A stretch of 64,000 nt of DNA from Zeugodacus cucurbitae (Eukaryota; Arthropoda; Insecta; Diptera; Tephritidae): contig NC_071669.1 in the NCBI RefSeq assembly GCF_028554725.1, positions 51,391,001-51,455,000 on the forward strand, written 5' to 3'. The position numbers and the translations under genes are program-made. The notes beneath the pieces were generated by a model, which saw only the letters and a program-made list of their open reading frames with translations, was not told where the DNA came from and did no database searches. Below are positions 61,601-64,000 of the stretch, in pieces. Every line of letters begins with the position of its first letter. The first letter of the stretch is position 1.

Positions 61601-63092
61601 ATTAAGTTCAACTTTATATTATTTTAAACAACAGGTACAATATATTTCAGTGGAAAAAATTTATTTATTACCTTCGACCACCAGTTTGTAATACCATGCA
61701 TCTAGTTTAGGTATGCCCAAATCAGAACAGTTGCAGATTCTTGACAGACAGACAGATCCTTGAAGTGTAGGACAGGTGGAAACACAAGAGCATCCACGCG
61801 TTCTTTTTAATAACAATTAATATTGTTTGACAAATAAGGTAAACTTGTTACACGTAGTATTCACTTTGTGCTTATTACTTTAGGCTAAGCTGATGAGGCG
61901 TCCGTTTTCCTGCCCAAAATTTGCCTTGCACTCCTTTTCTCGTTTTTGTCGCGTTTCCAACTCATCAATGGCGATTTCGATTTGTCATTTTTGAAATCAA
62001 TTGCGTTTTTATAGATTATTCTTTTATCAATACTTTAGCGCAAACATACGCGCAATAATAAATCAACAATATAAAAGTTGAAGTTTACACACGAACCGGA
62101 TTATAATTACTAAAATTGCGGAATTAAATATTTTGCCACAATTCTGCACACTACAGGGTCCACTTAGCCAATAGAGTTGCCTGCTGTATATAAAAGGAGC
62201 TCTCAATCAATTGTTTATTTAATATATATATCCTTTGAATTCGTATAAAGAAAAACTTGCAAAAGTTTAATAAGAGTTTCTTTAAAAATATGCCAATATT
62301 TCTTTTTTAAATAGCTGGCACACAATGAAATTTGCACTTATTAAAATTTTAGAATTGGTTTAATAAAATATAACCACGTAATACAACACTGTACTGCGTG
62401 ACGACTCTATTCGCAATGAACGGAACCACGAGTGTGTTGTGTCTTATATGTGGAATCTATGTGAGAGTGAAATAGCAATAGAGTCATTTATGATGAAATG
62501 GTTTGTGTATATGATGAGTCATTTATTTGCACACGAGTTCGAAATGGGGTGGACAATTTGCATGGCACAGGGTACCATGAATGCACGAAAATATGTTCTG
62601 GAAATTTTCATGCGTACTGTACAAAATTCAAATTTGTCGAGTTCAATGCTATGGATTATGAAAACTTGTGGTTTTATTAAAAAAATAAATAATAAATAAA
62701 TAAAATAAAGAAAACTTAATTAATCGATTGATTTAATAAATTGAGTCAATAAATATAAATTGTTTTGAATTATTGACACATCCTGCAATATATGGGTGCC
62801 AATTTTCCTTCAGAAGTAATTATAAAATTTGATTTTCTACTTATTGGTTGTAATCCACAATATATTTTAGGCGTAGGGTAAAATCGGAAACCCGTGGCTC
62901 AAGATGTCGACCCCAATCGTCATAGAACAATATGCGTAGATCTTTACAACATTTATATATTCTTCGGATACATTACGTCTTGAGACAAACTCTGCAGCAA
63001 AAATAAAGTCCTTAGGTCACTAGAAGACAGTACTTTGGGTAATAACGATACACTGCTCTTCAAATTTATAGGTATCGGCCAGTTTGAGTATA
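58654..63092. other. Intergenic, mostly AT-rich
   Basis: Only the possible Tc1-like fragment at 62439 was recognised. A TATATAAAAG motif lies near 62184, without a supporting gene. 60890-60990 and 61880-61980 are slightly GC-richer. Confidence 0.4.
62439..62699 (+). pseudogene. Possible Tc1-like transposase fragment
   Basis: The frame 62439-62696 contains GTMNARKYVLEIFMRTVQNS then SSSMLWIMKTCGFIKK; a second frame reads VDNLHGTG. Together these recall the region before the second catalytic aspartate in Tc1-like proteins (VGNL.FI.GTMNA..Y..IL). The QQDN motif itself is missing and no ends were seen. Confidence 0.35.
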
Positions 63093-63266
63093 CAGTTGAA
63101 CTTCCCTAACTCGAATCACCATAATCCACAAAACACTTTTGTGTTTAGAGAGACTTCCGAGTTACGAAAGGTAATTTGTATGAAATTTGACTTCTATTGT
63201 CTATTATAAAGTTTGAGTAATGGAAAACTTCGAGTTATAGACGTTCGATTTATGGACATTCAACTG
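63093..63266. mobile_element. pogo/Tigger-like short element family B, copy 2 (174 bp)
   Basis: Ends CAGTTGAACTTCCCTAACTC and, reverse strand, CAGTTGAATGTCCATAAATC, each bordered by TA (63091-63092, 63267-63268). The left and right arms share CTCGAA and CATAATCCACAAAA-type motifs with the copy at 58161-58653. A shorter deletion form. Confidence 0.75.
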
Positions 63267-63856
63267 TATTTCTCCGCACATGTATGCTCGGTGGTAAGGC
63301 AACGAGAGTTATGCATTGATGAAACCTCCAAATTTTCTGACCTTCAACACAGTCGGGACTTAGTAAGTAATTTAACGAATTTATTCGACAAAGGCCTATG
63401 GACAGCGTTCCTAAAAGCTATTTAGGCAATATTTCTGCTGTTACAAGAGCATATAAGATTAGAATGTTTAATGTTAAGGAGCTAAATTATATAGAAATAG
63501 AGTTGTGTGTTTCGTGCTTTAATATATCGTTTCACTCTGTTTTCAGACAAATTTTACAACTGATGCGACGATGTACATAATAATTAATATAATTAATTTA
63601 ATTTTTACATCAACAAAGGTTTAAAACGATTTCTTCCTATTTTCATATTAAAATAAAATTAAATAAATAAGATACATTAAACAAAAGAAAAGCGAAAACA
63701 ATTGATGAAAGTTGATTGTCTTAGTGCCTGTGCACGCAGTATTTATAAAGTGACATTGTACTTATACATTAATTTATAAGCATGTATGTATATATGTACA
63801 TAAATCCAGACATACACACAATTTGGTTATGTATGTATTGGTTCAGGTGCAATTTT
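63267..63856. other. Presumed 3' UTR of the cotransporter gene
   Basis: AT-rich, no coding signal. Lies directly downstream of the minus-strand stop at 63857; transcript end not determined. Confidence 0.4.
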
Positions 63857-64000
63857 CTACGAATAAAAGGTTAAAACACTTGTTTGATTGCCGCGCACGA
63901 AAAGGAAAGGCGGCATGTCACGACTCAAACTCTCCAACCACGCCATATATAACGGTGCCGATACAATATTCTTGCGCGGCATTGGTAGCGTCATCACGAC
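63857..64000 (-). CDS. Ncc69: C-terminal exon of Na-K-2Cl cotransporter (SLC12A1/2 type), cut by the window edge
   Basis: The last 47 codons and a TAG stop (63857-63859) of a minus-strand gene that continues beyond the right edge. The peptide reads TLPMPRKNIVSAPLYMAWLE, then a short link, and ends FLFVRGNQTSVLTFYS. This is the cytoplasmic C-terminus of NKCC-type cation-chloride cotransporters, whose members end in RGN..SVLTFYS; KCC-type members end differently (GGREVITIYS). The family moves Na, K and 2 Cl together across the plasma membrane and sets cell volume and chloride level. Codons show no stop or frameshift, and the exon is clearly richer in GC than the DNA to its left. Ncc69 is the likelier fly orthologue, but the fly also has a second NKCC gene, so the symbol is less certain than the family. 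The 3' UTR lies to the left and its end was not resolved. Confidence 0.85.
   Translation of the reverse strand, partial: VVMTLPMPRKNIVSAPLYMAWLESLSRDMPPFLFVRGNQTSVLTFYS

Noticed and set aside
62160..62215. TATATAAAAG near 62184 as a promoter
   Set aside because: No initiator at the right distance and no gene downstream.
1..64000. CRISPR arrays, bacterial operons, rRNA, tRNA genes
   Set aside because: No regular direct repeats with spacers, no clustered short genes with ribosome sites, and no convincing B-box (GGTTCGAATCC type) context. The DNA is from an animal nucleus.

Overview
This window looks like nuclear DNA of a higher dipteran, most probably a tephritid-like fruit fly. It is AT-rich, its introns are short with GTAAGT/GTGAGT donors, (TATG)n/(CATA)n and CAA-type simple repeats are frequent, and its two complete genes closely resemble Drosophila genes. 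A mariner relic of the DD41D (rosa) type, a group first described from Ceratitis rosa, fits this. The species cannot be named from sequence alone.

Coding content is confined to three genes, all on the minus strand: (1) ergic53 at 35730-37928, five coding exons, the ER-Golgi cargo lectin; (2) a LIV-1 family ZIP zinc transporter, almost certainly fear of intimacy (foi), at 42481-48627, six coding exons and 762 codons; (3) the last coding exon of an Na-K-2Cl cotransporter of the SLC12 family (Ncc69-like) at 63857-64000, cut by the right edge. All splice joins of the two complete genes keep frame and use canonical GT/AG sites. The three proteins do not form one pathway: one recycles cargo in the early secretory pathway, one moves zinc across a membrane, one moves chloride.

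Layout. 1-35.7 kb: no gene could be supported. This part holds decayed mariner, hAT and LINE sequence, TTAA-flanked and TA-flanked short inverted-repeat elements, and patches of higher GC that may be regulatory. 35.7-38 kb: ergic53, with pieces of one LINE family on each side. 38-42.5 kb: LINE remnant and the presumed foi 3' UTR. 42.5-48.6 kb: foi, whose 2.75-kb intron carries two adjacent inverted-repeat elements. 48.6-63.8 kb: intergenic, with a mariner-derived short element, a rosa-type mariner that lost its N-terminal half, and two copies of a pogo/Tigger-like short element. 63.86-64 kb: end of the cotransporter gene.

I found no CRISPR array, operon, rRNA or convincing tRNA, and no clearly new biological system. 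The best leads are an intron-retention route to a tail-less ERGIC-53, a hAT element with a perfect 8-bp target duplication, several families of short inverted-repeat elements with intact target sites, and one LINE family present as three differently deleted same-strand copies.
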